The position numbers and the translations under genes are program-made. From assembly GCA_003285105.1 (NCBI GenBank), contig CP030158.1:4016449-4080448 (forward strand): 64,000 nucleotides of DNA. Direction: 5' to 3'. Below the pieces are notes generated by a model. The model searched no databases, was not told the DNA's origin, and saw only the letters and a program-made list of their open reading frames with translations. Positions 39,694-51,696 of the stretch are shown one piece after another. Source of the DNA: Roseithermus sacchariphilus. Lineage in GTDB: Bacteria; Bacteroidota; Rhodothermia; Rhodothermales; MEBIC09517. Positions within the stretch are counted from its first letter, which is position 1. Each line of letters begins with the position of its first letter.

Positions 39694-42600
39694 ATGCCCT
39701 CCGACTTCCTCACCGATCCCACCTGGTACAAAGACGCCGTCATCTACGAACTGCACGTGCGCTCGTTCTTCGACGCCAACGATGACGGCTACGGCGACTT
39801 CGAAGGCCTGCGACGCAAACTGCCCTACCTGGCCTCGCTCGGCATCAACACGATCTGGCTGCTCCCCTTCCTGGAGAGCCCGCTCCGCGACGACGGCTAC
39901 GACATCGCCGACTACTTCAAGATCCTCCCCGTCCACGGCTCGCTGGACGACTTCCGGGCCTTCCTGGACGAGGCCCACGCGCGCGGCATGCGCGTCATCA
40001 CCGAACTGGTGCTCAACCACACCTCGGACCAGCACCCCTGGTTTCAGGAGGCCCGCGACCCCGCCTCGCCCCGGCACAACTGGTACGTCTGGAGCGATAC
40101 CACCGAGCGCTATGCCGATACGCGCATCATCTTCACGGACACGGAAGTCTCCAACTGGACCTGGGACCGCAAAGCCCAGAAGTACTACTGGCACCGCTTC
40201 TTCAGCCACCAGCCGGACCTGAACTACGACAACCCGGAGGTCCGCCAGGCCATGAAGGAGGTCATGTTCTTCTGGCTCGACCTGGGGGTGGACGGGCTGC
40301 GCCTGGACGCCGTGCCGTACCTCTACGAGCGGGAGGGCACGAACTGCGAGAACCTGCCCGAGACGATCGCCTACATCAAGGAGTTGCGCGCGGCCATCGA
40401 GGCGCGCTACGGGCCGGGCAAGATCCTCCTGGCCGAGGCCAACCAGTGGCCCGAGGATACCCTCCCCTACTTCGGCGACGGCGACGGCGTGCAGATGGCC
40501 TTCAACTTCCCCATCATGCCGCGCATGTACATGGCGCTGCGCCGCGAGAACCGCCGCCCGCTCGTGGAGATGCTGGAACTGACCCGGGACATCCCGGAGG
40601 ACGCCCAGTGGGCCATCTTCCTGCGTAATCACGACGAACTGACGCTGGAGATGGTCACCGACGAGGAGCGGGACTATCTCTACCACGAATATGCCAACGA
40701 CCCCCGCTTCCGCATCAACGTGGGCATCCGGCGGCGGCTGGCCCCGCTGCTCGGCGGCGAACGCAAGCGCATCGAGTTGATGACGGCCCTGCTGCTCTCG
40801 CTCAAGGGCAGCCCGGTGCTCTACTACGGGGACGAAATCGCCATGGGCGACGACCCCTTCCTCGGCGACCGCAACGGCGTCCGCACGCCGATGCAATGGA
40901 GCGCCGACCGCAACGGAGGCTTCTCCCGGGCGCCCCATCACCGCCTCTTCCTGCCGCCCATCGCCCGGGGGCCGTACAGCTATGAGTTCGTCAACGTCGA
41001 AGATGCCGAGCGGGACCCCCACTCGCTGCTGAACTTTACGAAGCGCCTCCTGGCGCTGCGCCGGCAGCACGTCCGCGTCTTCGGGCGCGGCTCGTTCACG
41101 CTGATCCCGGTCGACAACCAGAGCGTGCTGGCCTTTCTGCGGGAGTACGAAGGCCGCCGCATCCTGGTCGTCGCCAACCTGTCCCGCTTCGCCCAGTCGG
41201 TCCACCTGCCGGTGCTCGATGCCCTGCAGGGGCTCGTCCCCGTCGAGCTCTTCAGCCAGGCGCCGTTCCCGGTGCTGGGCGAGACGCCCTACCATCTGCT
41301 GCTCGGCCCGCACAACTTCTTCTGGTTTGCGCTGAAGCCCGAGGACGAGATCGACCCGCCCGCCGCGACCCGGCCGGAGCCGATCCGCCTCCGCGTCCAC
41401 AGGGGAACGCCCCTGCCGGAACTGCCGCTGGACGCCGGGCTGGAAAACCTCCTCGTCCGCACCATGGCCCGGCAGGATGCCATGGAGTCGCTGGAGCGGC
41501 TGCTGCCTGCCTACCTGGAGCAGCAACGCTGGTTCGGGGCGAAAGGCCTCGGCGTCGAACGCGTGGAGATCGCCGATGCCGTCCGGCTGCGTGCCAGGCC
41601 CCACCCGATCTACCTGACGCTGCTGGACGTGACGCGCCCCGGCGGCACGGATCGCTACGTGCTGCCGCTCACCCTCGCCCCCGACGCCGAGACGGCCGGC
41701 CTACTGGACCGCCACCCGCACGCCGCCGTCGCCTGGGTGACCACCCCGGACGGGCGCGCGCTGCTCTATGACGCCACCATCGACCCCGCCTTCTGGACGA
41801 CGCTCCTGACGTGGTGGCAGGACGGGCGCAACAGCCGCTCCCTCAAGGGGCTCTACGTCCCGGAAGCCGATGCGTCCGTGGGCACCGCGCCGGCCGACGC
41901 CGTGCGGCTGCTCTCGGGCGAGCAGAGCAACTCGGCCGCGGTCCTGGGCGAGCGCTTTTTTGCCAAGCTCTACCGCCGGCTGGAGCGCGGCCCCAATCCG
42001 GAAGCCGAGATGCTGGCGTACCTCACCGAGGCCGGGTTCGCCTTCAGCCCGCGCCTGCACGGCACCGTCACCTTCCGCCAGGGCGAGCACGCCTATGCCC
42101 TCGCCGTGCTGCAGCAGGCCCTGCCCATGGATGAGGACGGATGGACCTACGCGCAGGAGATGACCCGCCGCTTCCTGGAACGCATCGCGGATACCCGCCT
42201 GCCCGAAACCCGGCCCGACCCCGGCGAAGCGGTCCCCGTCTGGCTGGACGACGTGGCCGCCGAGATGCTGTCCCTGGCCCGCATCCTGGGCGTCCGCACG
42301 GCCGAGCTGCACCTCGCCCTGGCCCGCGCCGACACGCCCGCGCTGCGCCCGGTGGCCTGTACCGCGGACGACCTCCCCACGCTGGTGCAGCGCGTCCAGG
42401 CCGAGGCCGACGAGACCCGCCGCCTCCTCGACGAACGGGCCGCCGACCTGCCCGGCGCGCTCCCTCCCGACGCGCGCTGGGCCGACGCGCTGGCCTTCCT
42501 CGACGGCCTCACGACCCGCCGCCCCCCCGGCGTCAAGATCCGCGTCCACGGGGACTACCACCTCGGCCAGATCGCCCGGGCCCAGGGCGAATTCTACATC

Positions 42601-42993
42601 CTCGACTTCGAGGGCGAACCCGCCCGCTCCCTCGCCGAACGCCGCCGGCACGACCATGCCCTGCGCGACGTGGCCGGGATGCTGCGCTCGCTGGAGTACG
42701 CCGCCCTCGCCACCTGGCAGGAACGCTTCGACGGCGCCCCCGCGCTGGAGCCCTGGACCAACGAGCTCGTCCGCTGGTCGATGGCGCTGTTTCTGGAGGC
42801 GTACTTCGATACCGCAGAGGAGGCCCCCTTCCTGCCCCCGCCGCCGGACCGCAAGGCGCTCCTGTGGATCTACCTCTTCAGCAAGGCCCTCTATGAGGTG
42901 CGCTATGAACTGAGCCACCGGCCGGACTGGACCTGGCTCCCCCTCCGCGGGCTCGACCGCCTCCTGAGGACCGAGGCCATGAAGCCGGCCTGA
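39694..42993 (+). CDS. treS: Trehalose synthase-maltokinase fusion
   Basis: The 1099-residue protein joins two enzymes. Residues 1 to about 555 are TreS (GH13_16), which interconverts trehalose and maltose: [26 protein letters not shown]205 in [18 protein letters not shown]248 in [13 protein letters not shown]314 in [12 protein letters not shown]. Residues about 595-1099 are a maltokinase (Mak/Pep2) that uses ATP to make maltose-1-phosphate for Glg[17 protein letters not shown], a catalytic HGDYHLGQI (about 951) and [12 protein letters not shown] (about 969). The gene lies 50 bp after glgE. Fusion lets trehalose flow directly to maltose-1-phosphate; TreS-Mak fusions are known from other bacteria. 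Confidence 0.95.
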   Translation: MPSDFLTDPTWYKDAVIYELHVRSFFDANDDGYGDFEGLRRKLPYLASLGINTIWLLPFLESPLRDDGYDIADYFKILPVHGSLDDFRAFLDEAHARGMRVITELVLNHTSDQHPWFQEARDPASPRHNWYVWSDTTERYADTRIIFTDTEVSNWTWDRKAQKYYWHRFFSHQPDLNYDNPEVRQAMKEVMFFWLDLGVDGLRLDAVPYLYEREGTNCENLPETIAYIKELRAAIEARYGPGKILLAEANQWPEDTLPYFGDGDGVQMAFNFPIMPRMYMALRRENRRPLVEMLELTRDIPEDAQWAIFLRNHDELTLEMVTDEERDYLYHEYANDPRFRINVGIRRRLAPLLGGERKRIELMTALLLSLKGSPVLYYGDEIAMGDDPFLGDRNGVRTPMQWSADRNGGFSRAPHHRLFLPPIARGPYSYEFVNVEDAERDPHSLLNFTKRLLALRRQHVRVFGRGSFTLIPVDNQSVLAFLREYEGRRILVVANLSRFAQSVHLPVLDALQGLVPVELFSQAPFPVLGETPYHLLLGPHNFFWFALKPEDEIDPPAATRPEPIRLRVHRGTPLPELPLDAGLENLLVRTMARQDAMESLERLLPAYLEQQRWFGAKGLGVERVEIADAVRLRARPHPIYLTLLDVTRPGGTDRYVLPLTLAPDAETAGLLDRHPHAAVAWVTTPDGRALLYDATIDPAFWTTLLTWWQDGRNSRSLKGLYVPEADASVGTAPADAVRLLSGEQSNSAAVLGERFFAKLYRRLERGPNPEAEMLAYLTEAGFAFSPRLHGTVTFRQGEHAYALAVLQQALPMDEDGWTYAQEMTRRFLERIADTRLPETRPDPGEAVPVWLDDVAAEMLSLARILGVRTAELHLALARADTPALRPVACTADDLPTLVQRVQAEADETRRLLDERAADLPGALPPDARWADALAFLDGLTTRRPPGVKIRVHGDYHLGQIARAQGEFYILDFEGEPARSLAERRRHDHALRDVAGMLRSLEYAALATWQERFDGAPALEPWTNELVRWSMALFLEAYFDTAEEAPFLPPPPDRKALLWIYLFSKALYEVRYELSHRPDWTWLPLRGLDRLLRTEAMKPA

Positions 42994-43145
42994 TCGCATC
43001 CACCGGGCACCCCGGAAGCGTTTTTCATCGACGTTTCTTTGCCGTATCCTCGAAACGCCCACCCGCCTGCTGCGCTTAACCCCCACGCCATCGCCCCTCT
43101 ACCTTCCCGCACCTCCCTGTTCACCTCACCCGGACTGACACCATC

Positions 43146-45011
43146 ATGGCTCTGGACCCGACCGACCTGCAACGCTGGAACGACGGCACCTTCCACGACA
43201 GCTACCGCAAGCTGGGCGCCCACCCGAACCAGCAAGGGACCTGGTTCACCGTCTGGGCGCCCCATGCCGAGACGGTCTCCGTCGTCGGGGACTTCAACGG
43301 CTGGGACCCCGGCGCGCACCCGCTGCAGCGCACCGACGCCGGCCTGTGGCAGGGCTACGTACGGGGCGCCCGGCCCGGCCACCGCTACAAGTACCGCATC
43401 AAGAACGGCTACTACCAGGCCGACAAGTCGGACCCCTATGCCTTTGCCATGGAGCCGCCCACCGGGCTGGCCACCGAAGGCCTCGCCTCCATCATCACCG
43501 AACTGGACGACTACACCTGGAACGACGCCGAGTGGATGGCCCAGCGCAAGGGTCCCTCCGGCCTCCACGAACCGCTCTCCATCTACGAGGTGCACCTCGG
43601 ATCCTGGATGCACAAGCGCCCCGGCGAGTCCTACGGCTACCGCGAGATCGCCGAGCCGCTGGCCGAGCACGTGCTCACCATGGGCTTCACGCACGTGGAG
43701 TTCCTGCCGCTGATGGAGCACCCCTACTACGGCTCGTGGGGCTACCAGGTCATCGGCTACTTCGCCCCGACGCACCGCTTCGGCAGCCCGCAGGACCTCA
43801 TGTACCTCATCGACTACCTGCACCAGCGCGGCATCGGGGTGCTGCTGGACTGGGTGCCCGGCCACTTCGCCGCCGACCCCCAGGGCCTCGTCTACTTCGA
43901 CGGCTCCACCCTCTTCGAATACGACGACCCGCGCATGCGGTATCACCCGGACTGGGGCACCTACGTCTTCGACTACAACAAACCCGGCGTCAAGAACTTC
44001 CTCATCAGCAACGCCCTCTTCTGGTTCGACAAGTACCACATCGACGGTCTTCGCGTCGATGCCGTGGCCTCGATGCTCTACCGGGATTACTCCCGCTCCG
44101 ACTGGACGCCCAACATCTTCGGCGGACGGGAGAACCTGGAAGCCATCGACGTGCTCAAGCGCACCAACGAGATGGTCTTCACCCACTTCCCCGAAGCCCT
44201 GATGATCGCCGAGGAGTCCACGGCCTGGCCGGGCGTCTCGGCGCCGACCTACAACCACGGCCTCGGCTTCCTCTACAAGTGGAACATGGGGTGGATGCAC
44301 GACACGCTGGAATACATGTCCAAGGACCCCATCCACCGTCGGTACCACCACAACGACCTCACTTTCCCGCTCGTCTACGCCTTCGCAGAGCACTACTGCC
44401 TCCCGCTCTCCCACGACGAGGTCGTCCACGGCAAGGGCTCCCTCTGGGGCAAGATGCCGGGCGACGACTGGCAGAAGGCCGCCAACCTGCGGCTGCTCTA
44501 CGGCCACATGTTCGGCCATCCCGGCAAGAAGCTGCTCTTCATGGGCAGCGAGTTCGGGCAGGTGGCCGAGTGGAGCCATGACCACTCCATCGAGTGGCAC
44601 CTGAAGGACGTCCCGCTCCACCGGGAGTTGATGCAGTGGCTCAAGGACCTCAATGCCCTCTACCGCACCCACCCCGCCCTGTGGAACGACGAGCCGGGCG
44701 GCTTCGAGTGGATCGACTACCACGACGAGGCGCAGAGCGTCATCAGCTACATCCGTCAGAACGGCGACGAGCGGCTGATCTTCGTCTTCAACTTCACCCC
44801 GGTGCCGCGTCCGAACTACCGCATCGGCGTACCGGCCGAGGGGACCTACCGCGAGCGGCTCAACAGCGACGCCACCGTCTACGGCGGCAGCGGCATGGGC
44901 AACTACGGCGCCGTCGAGTCGACCCCGGTGTCGTACCACTACCGCCCGGCGTCGGTCGTCCTGACCCTCCCGCCGCTCAGCGTGCTGGTCCTGGAGCGAG
45001 ACGGGGACTGA
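43146..45011 (+). CDS. glgB: 1,4-alpha-glucan branching enzyme
   Basis: GlgB makes the alpha-1,6 branches of glycogen. The 621 residues include a CBM48 domain ([22 protein letters not shown]) and a GH13_9 barrel with D305 in [19 protein letters not shown]356 in [11 protein letters not shown] and D424 in [15 protein letters not shown]. The length equals that I recall for the Rhodothermus obamensis/marinus branching enzyme, and it lacks the longer N1 extension of enterobacterial GlgB. It follows the treS-mak fusion by 152 bp. That gap has a GAAGCGTTTTTC motif near 43016 and could hold its own promoter. Confidence 0.97.
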   Translation: MALDPTDLQRWNDGTFHDSYRKLGAHPNQQGTWFTVWAPHAETVSVVGDFNGWDPGAHPLQRTDAGLWQGYVRGARPGHRYKYRIKNGYYQADKSDPYAFAMEPPTGLATEGLASIITELDDYTWNDAEWMAQRKGPSGLHEPLSIYEVHLGSWMHKRPGESYGYREIAEPLAEHVLTMGFTHVEFLPLMEHPYYGSWGYQVIGYFAPTHRFGSPQDLMYLIDYLHQRGIGVLLDWVPGHFAADPQGLVYFDGSTLFEYDDPRMRYHPDWGTYVFDYNKPGVKNFLISNALFWFDKYHIDGLRVDAVASMLYRDYSRSDWTPNIFGGRENLEAIDVLKRTNEMVFTHFPEALMIAEESTAWPGVSAPTYNHGLGFLYKWNMGWMHDTLEYMSKDPIHRRYHHNDLTFPLVYAFAEHYCLPLSHDEVVHGKGSLWGKMPGDDWQKAANLRLLYGHMFGHPGKKLLFMGSEFGQVAEWSHDHSIEWHLKDVPLHRELMQWLKDLNALYRTHPALWNDEPGGFEWIDYHDEAQSVISYIRQNGDERLIFVFNFTPVPRPNYRIGVPAEGTYRERLNSDATVYGGSGMGNYGAVESTPVSYHYRPASVVLTLPPLSVLVLERDGD

Positions 45012-45077
45012 GTGGGCGGCGGGCGGGACAAGCCGGGCCTGTACGGGCCCCCGGACGCGCCCCGCCCGCCGGCCTCC

Positions 45078-47182
<2,105 letters not shown>

Positions 47183-47253
47183 GCATCGAAGATAGCCCAC
47201 GGTACCCGGCGGCGCAACCGCATCGCGCAACCGCATCGCGCCTCGCCGTCGCC

Positions 47254-47679
47254 TCAGGCGGCCTCTCCGAAGGCCGTCACCACCAGCGAGCGGGCACCGC
47301 CGTGGTTACGGTGCTCGCAGAGGTAGATGCCCTGCCACGTACCCAGCTTCAGCCGCCCGTCCGCCACGGGGATCGTGAGCCCGCTCCCCAGCAGCGACGC
47401 CTTGATGTGCGCCGGCATGTCGTCCGGGCCTTCCAGCGTGTGCCGGTAGTAGGGGGCGTTCTCCGGCACCATCGTGTTGAAGTGCCGCTCGAAGTCGCCC
47501 CGCACGTCCGGGCTGGCATTCTCGTTGAGCGTCAGCGCGGCGGACGTGTGCAGGATGAACACATGCACCAGCCCGACGGCCAGCTCGCGCAGCTCGGGCA
47601 GCTGGTCGACGATCTCGCGGGTGACGAGGTGAAACCCGCGCGGGCGCGGCTTCAGGGTGATGGTCTTCTGGATCCACAT
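47254..47679 (-). CDS. YjbQ family protein (UPF0047)
   Basis: The 141-residue protein matches the YjbQ/UPF0047 family: the [15 protein letters not shown] start, the strongly conserved [46 protein letters not shown] and [26 protein letters not shown]. YjbQ proteins are small, single-domain and widespread; a weak thiamin phosphate synthase activity has been reported for the E. coli member, and the position 75 bp upstream of the thiC riboswitch on the same strand is notable in that light. Otherwise the function is unsettled. The start at 47679 matches the family length. Confidence 0.9.
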   Translation of the reverse strand: MWIQKTITLKPRPRGFHLVTREIVDQLPELRELAVGLVHVFILHTSAALTLNENASPDVRGDFERHFNTMVPENAPYYRHTLEGPDDMPAHIKASLLGSGLTIPVADGRLKLGTWQGIYLCEHRNHGGARSLVVTAFGEAA

Positions 47680-47767
47680 GACCGCGGGAACGATGCGTGG
47701 CACGACGGCGGAAAGGTGCCGCCGCGGAAAGGTACCGCCCGGCACCGCACCGTTCAAGCCGACCTGG

Positions 47768-49978
47768 TCACCCCGTGGTACCTTCCAGCGCGAAGCCTTG
47801 CAGGCTGGTGATGAACGGCTGGTCGTAGAGCCGCTGGCCGGTGGCACGCGCCAGCGCATTGGCCAGCGCCCCGATGACGGGCGGCAGCGAGGGCTCGCCC
47901 AGCCCCGTCGGGTCGATGCCGTTGTCCACGAAGAACGTCTCGATCTCCTTCGGCGCCTCGGCATGCCGAATCAGCCGGTAGCGGTCGAAGTTCTTCTGCT
48001 CGGGCACGCCGTCGACGAACGACAGGGTGCTGTACATCGCGTGTCCGATGCCGTCGACGATCCCGCCTTCGACCTGGTTGCGCGCCGCACCCGGGTTGAC
48101 CACGATCCCGCAATCCACGGCGCACCAGACCTTCTGCACGCGCGGCCGGTTGGCCTCCACCACGACGTCTACGACCTGGGCCACGTACGAGTTGTGGCAA
48201 TAGTAGGCGGACACGCCCCGGTGCACACCCGGACGCGGCGTGTCCCAGCCGGACTTCTCCCGCACCAGGCGCAGCACGCCGGCGTAACGCTCGGCGTCGT
48301 AATCGTGCGCCTCACCGACCGGGTCGTTCATGGCCCGTTCGAAGAGCTCCAGGCGGAAGTCGATGGGATCCTTGCCCGCGGCCTCGGCGACCTCGTCCAA
48401 GAACATCTGCTCGGCGCCGGCGATGAAGTTGGAGCGCGGCGCCCGCCAGGCCCCGGTCGAGACGTTGGACTCCAGCGAGAGGTCCTCGGCCAGGTAATGC
48501 TCGACGGCGCCGGCCGGGAAGCGGTCGGCGAAGACCGGGCCGCCGTGTACGCCGGCTCCGCGCACGTGGAAGGCGATCAGGCGCCCCCGGTCGTCCAGCG
48601 CGGCGCGGTAGGTGACCTGGTAGGCAGGGCGATAGGTGCCCTGCGTCATGTCGTCTTCGCGGGTGTAGACCAGCTTGACGGGCGCCTGCACCTTCTGCGA
48701 GATGAGCGCGGCCTCCACGCCGAAGTTGCCGTAGAGCCGCCGCCCGAAGCCCCCGCCCATCCGCGTCATCTGGATGGAGATCCGGTCCTCCGGCAACCCG
48801 AGCACGCTCGCCACCGAACGGCGCAGGAACTCCGGCGTCTGGATCGGCCCCAGCAGCTCGGCCCGGTCCGGCTTCACGTCGGCGAAGAAGTTCATCGGCT
48901 CCAGGGTGTTGTGCGCCAGGAACGGAGCGCTGTAGGTTCGTTCGATCACCGTCGCCGCGCGCCGGAAGGCTGCCTCCGGGTTGCCGTCCCGCCGGGCCGG
49001 CTCGACGCGCCCTTCCCGCAGCAGCCGCGCCAGGCCGGCCGTGTGATCGGCGCTGCTCTCCAGCGGAGAGGCCACCTCCCACTCCACCTTCAGCGCCCGC
49101 TTGGCCTGCAGGACCTCCCAGGTCGAGCGGCCCACGACGACGACCAGGTGCGGAAAGGCGTTCACGTCCGACCATTGCCGGTCGAAGCCGTCGGGCGCCG
49201 CATCGATGGTGAACACGTCGTGGATGCCCGGCATGGCCTTCGCCGCCTCGGCATCCAGCGACTTGATCGTCATGCCGAAGGCCGGCGGGTGCTCGATCAT
49301 CGCGATCAGCATCCCCTCCCGCTGCGTATCGAGCCCGAAGAGCGGCTTGCCCGTGACGATGGCCGGGCCGTCCACGTTCTTGCGCGTGGTCCCGATGATC
49401 GTGAAGTCGCGCGGGTCCTTTAGCGCCACGTCTTCCGGAACCGGGATGCCGGCGGCGTCGGCCGCGACGTCGCCATACCCCAGGGTACGGCCGCTGGGCT
49501 CGTGGCGGATGACACCGGCCTTCGTGGTCAGCTCTTCGACGGGGACCTGCCAGCGTTGGGCCGCGGCTTCGAGCAGCATGCGGCGGGCCGTGGCGCCGGC
49601 CAGGCGGAGCCCCCGCCAGCCCTGCCGGATGGACTGGCTGCCACCGGCCAGCTGCCGCGTAAACTTGTGCGTGTCCAGCGGGGCCTGCTCGACGATCACG
49701 TCCTTCCAGTCGACGTCCAGCTCCTCGGCCACGATCATCGGCATCGACGTCTTCACGTTCTGCCCGATCTCCGGGTTGGGCGACATGATCGTCACCAGCC
49801 CGTTGTTTCCGATCTTGAGATAGGCATTGATGTCTGCCCACGTGTCCGGCATCCCTTTCACGGGAGGCTCGGACGGGGCGCAGCCGGCCCAGTTGAAGCC
49901 CAGCATCAGGCCGCCACCGGCCAGCGCGGACGCTTTCAGGAAGGCGCGTCGGTTGAGTGTCGTGTTGATGCGTGCCAC
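47768..49978 (-). CDS. Molybdenum-binding subunit of an aldehyde oxidoreductase-type enzyme (IorB-like)
   Basis: The 736-residue protein is a xanthine dehydrogenase family molybdopterin-binding subunit of the isoquinoline 1-oxidoreductase beta type. It begins with a Tat signal ([20 protein letters not shown]) and shows [82 protein letters not shown] and a late [22 protein letters not shown]. The start is a GTG at 49978, preceded by a GCGGAG site; no ATG suits the Tat signal. It forms a two-subunit enzyme with the 2Fe-2S protein encoded 52 bp upstream. The Tat signal places it outside the cytoplasm. The substrate is not predictable. Confidence 0.92.
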   Translation of the reverse strand: MARINTTLNRRAFLKASALAGGGLMLGFNWAGCAPSEPPVKGMPDTWADINAYLKIGNNGLVTIMSPNPEIGQNVKTSMPMIVAEELDVDWKDVIVEQAPLDTHKFTRQLAGGSQSIRQGWRGLRLAGATARRMLLEAAAQRWQVPVEELTTKAGVIRHEPSGRTLGYGDVAADAAGIPVPEDVALKDPRDFTIIGTTRKNVDGPAIVTGKPLFGLDTQREGMLIAMIEHPPAFGMTIKSLDAEAAKAMPGIHDVFTIDAAPDGFDRQWSDVNAFPHLVVVVGRSTWEVLQAKRALKVEWEVASPLESSADHTAGLARLLREGRVEPARRDGNPEAAFRRAATVIERTYSAPFLAHNTLEPMNFFADVKPDRAELLGPIQTPEFLRRSVASVLGLPEDRISIQMTRMGGGFGRRLYGNFGVEAALISQKVQAPVKLVYTREDDMTQGTYRPAYQVTYRAALDDRGRLIAFHVRGAGVHGGPVFADRFPAGAVEHYLAEDLSLESNVSTGAWRAPRSNFIAGAEQMFLDEVAEAAGKDPIDFRLELFERAMNDPVGEAHDYDAERYAGVLRLVREKSGWDTPRPGVHRGVSAYYCHNSYVAQVVDVVVEANRPRVQKVWCAVDCGIVVNPGAARNQVEGGIVDGIGHAMYSTLSFVDGVPEQKNFDRYRLIRHAEAPKEIETFFVDNGIDPTGLGEPSLPPVIGALANALARATGQRLYDQPFITSLQGFALEGTTG

Positions 49979-50030
49979 GGTTCTCCGCTCGTCAAGGTGA
50001 ATAAGGCCAGATCCGGTTCTCCCCGGCGTA

Positions 50031-50492
50031 TCACCGCATGCGCTGCGCCGCCGTCTTGATGGCGGCCCGGATGCGCAGATAGGTCCCGCACCGGCAGATG
50101 TTGCCATTCATGACGGACTCGATGTCTTCATCGCTCGGGTCGGGGTTCGACTGCAGGAGCGCCACGGCCGTCATGATCTGCCCGGCCTGGCAGTAGCCGC
50201 ACTGCGGCACGTCGTGCTCCAGCCAGGCCTGCTGAACCGGATGGTCGCCCGTTTCGGACAGGCCTTCGATGGTGGTGATGGCGCGCCGCCCGACGGCCGA
50301 GACGGGCAGCGTGCAGGACCGCACGGCCACGCCGTCGAGATGGATCGTGCAGGCCCCGCACTGCGCGATACCGCAGCCATACTTGGTGCCGACCAGGTTC
50401 AGATGCTCGCGCAGCACCCAGAGCACCGGGGTGTCCGGCGCTACCTCCACCTGATGCTGTTTTCCATTGACGGTAAGCGTATACGTCGCCAT
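50031..50492 (-). CDS. (2Fe-2S) subunit of the aldehyde oxidoreductase-type enzyme (IorA-like)
   Basis: The 153-residue protein binds two [2Fe-2S] clusters. The N-terminal ferredoxin-like domain uses C40, C45, C48 and C60 ([17 protein letters not shown]...SC). The C-terminal helical domain uses C98, C101, C133 and C135 ([26 protein letters not shown]). It passes electrons from the molybdenum subunit encoded downstream. No FAD subunit is present, as expected for the IorAB type. The subunit lacks its own signal and is probably exported with the Tat-bearing partner. A TATATTG box lies about 52 nt upstream. Confidence 0.95.
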   Translation of the reverse strand: MATYTLTVNGKQHQVEVAPDTPVLWVLREHLNLVGTKYGCGIAQCGACTIHLDGVAVRSCTLPVSAVGRRAITTIEGLSETGDHPVQQAWLEHDVPQCGYCQAGQIMTAVALLQSNPDPSDEDIESVMNGNICRCGTYLRIRAAIKTAAQRMR

Positions 50493-50860
50493 GATCTTCG
50501 AGAGGCAGGGAATAGGCTTCGAGGCGTCTCCGGGGACTTCATGCAATATACACGTCCGGCCCCCATTTTCAAGCTGCCCGGATCGCAGCCGGGCCTCGAT
50601 CCTCTGCTCACCGAACCGCGAATCCCGTCCCGTTTCGGGGCATCCGGGGACGACGGGAGACCCGATCGGAGAGGAAAGACACGCATCCCGACCGATGCGG
50701 AACATCCGGCACACAGGCACATACCATAAGCCTGTTCAATACTTTTCAACACGTCACTTTCTGCGTGCAACTCATCGTGAAGAAAACGTCCGGCCGCATA
50801 CGGCCTCTGGTGCTCTTCCGACCGGTTACCGCGTGAAGAGACACCAACACCCAAGGTTCT
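50493..50860. other. Divergent spacer iorA-like / cold-shock gene
   Basis: This 368-bp region contains the minus-strand TATATTG box (50544-50550) for the iorAB pair. Toward the right it holds a relatively AT-richer leader (about 50725-50860) for the cold-shock gene; long leaders are common for csp mRNAs. No gene is supported. Confidence 0.45.
50544..50550 (-). promoter_or_regulatory. Promoter-like TATATTG box for the iorAB-like pair
   Basis: CAATATA on the plus strand reads TATATTG on the minus strand, 51 nt before the start at 50492. It is identical to the boxes at 18496 and 51215. Confidence 0.35.
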
Positions 50861-51088
50861 ATGCAGCTCGGAAGAGTCAAGTGGTTCAGCATCGAAAAAG
50901 GCTACGGTTTCATCGAGCCCCGTGACGGGAGCAAAGATGTCTTCGTGCACCGGAACAACGTCCCCGGCCTCGGCTGGGACGAAGGTCTCCGGGACGGCGA
51001 AGAGGTCGAATATGAAGTCGAGCGGACCCCGAAGGGCTTGAACGCCCAGAACGTCGAGCGCGTCGAGCACTCGTCGGGTCTGCTCTAA
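50861..51088 (+). CDS. csp: Cold-shock domain protein
   Basis: The 75-residue protein is a single cold-shock domain that binds single-stranded RNA/DNA and melts secondary structure. RNP1 is KGYGFIEP (residues 13-20), RNP2 is DVFVHRNN (26-33), and GRVKWFSIEKG is the usual start. The RNP1 motif has Ile where Phe is frequent. It is monocistronic: a leader of at least 100 nt precedes it and a strong intrinsic terminator follows 19 nt after the stop. Confidence 0.95.
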   Translation: MQLGRVKWFSIEKGYGFIEPRDGSKDVFVHRNNVPGLGWDEGLRDGEEVEYEVERTPKGLNAQNVERVEHSSGLL

Positions 51089-51106
51089 GCGCCTCAGACG
51101 GTTCCT

Positions 51107-51142
51107 GAAAAAGCCCGGTTGCCTCGGCAGCCGGGCTTTTTT
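51107..51142 (+). terminator. Intrinsic terminator of the cold-shock gene
   Basis: AAGCCCGG (51111-51118) pairs with CCGGGCTT (51131-51138), the stem being extendable by flanking A/T pairs. The loop is 12 nt and a T run continues to 51142. Confidence 0.92.
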
Positions 51143-51214
51143 GCGTCCGGGCGTCTCCGGGGATCCGCCGGCGGTGCGCCTTCGCTGGGCGTGGCGAGCG
51201 GGCCGGCGCAGGCC

Positions 51215-51221
51215 TATATTG
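51215..51221 (+). promoter_or_regulatory. Promoter-like TATATTG box before the Dabb gene
   Basis: TATATTG lies 37 nt before the ATG at 51259, downstream of the csp terminator, so a new promoter is expected here. Confidence 0.4.
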
Positions 51222-51258
51222 GCGGCTCCCATCGTGTTCGTCCACCCGCATACCGGTC

Positions 51259-51651
51259 ATGAAACCCATCCTGATCCTCCTCCTTCTGCCCCTCCTGGCC
51301 CTGCTCCTCCTGGCAACCGGCCTCGCTCCCGACCGCGCCGAGCCCGTCCGGCACGTCGTCGTCTTCAAGTTCAAAGCCGACGCCACCGACGCGCAGATCC
51401 AGACGGTCACCGACGCCTTCCGGGCGCTTCAGCATGAGATCCCGGGCATCATCGGCTTCGAGCACGGCGTCAACAACAGCCCCGAGGGTAAGAACCTCGG
51501 CTTCACGCACGTCTACCTGCTGACCTTCGAGAGCGCGGAGGCCCGTGATGCGTACCTGCCCCACCCGGCCCACAAAGCCTTCGGCGAAACGCTGCGCAGC
51601 ACCGGCATCTTCGAGGACGTCTTCGTCGTCGACTACGTGCCGCAGGACTGA
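51259..51651 (+). CDS. Exported Dabb (stress-responsive alpha/beta barrel) domain protein
   Basis: The 130-residue protein has an N-terminal hydrophobic segment (MKPILILLLLPLLALLLLATGLAPD), a signal peptide or anchor. One Dabb domain follows: PVRHVVVFKFKADATDAQIQ, FRALQHEIPGIIGFEHGVNNSPEGKNLGFTHVYLLTFESAEARDAYLPHPAHKAF and DVFVVDYV. Dabb proteins are dimeric ferredoxin-like barrels, usually cytosolic; the export signal is less usual but occurs in this phylum. The function is unknown. Its 3' end is convergent with the amidase gene 45 bp away. Confidence 0.85.
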   Translation: MKPILILLLLPLLALLLLATGLAPDRAEPVRHVVVFKFKADATDAQIQTVTDAFRALQHEIPGIIGFEHGVNNSPEGKNLGFTHVYLLTFESAEARDAYLPHPAHKAFGETLRSTGIFEDVFVVDYVPQD

Positions 51652-51696
51652 CGCCCGATCCGGGGGGCGAGACATCTCCCGCCCGGCGCCACGGCG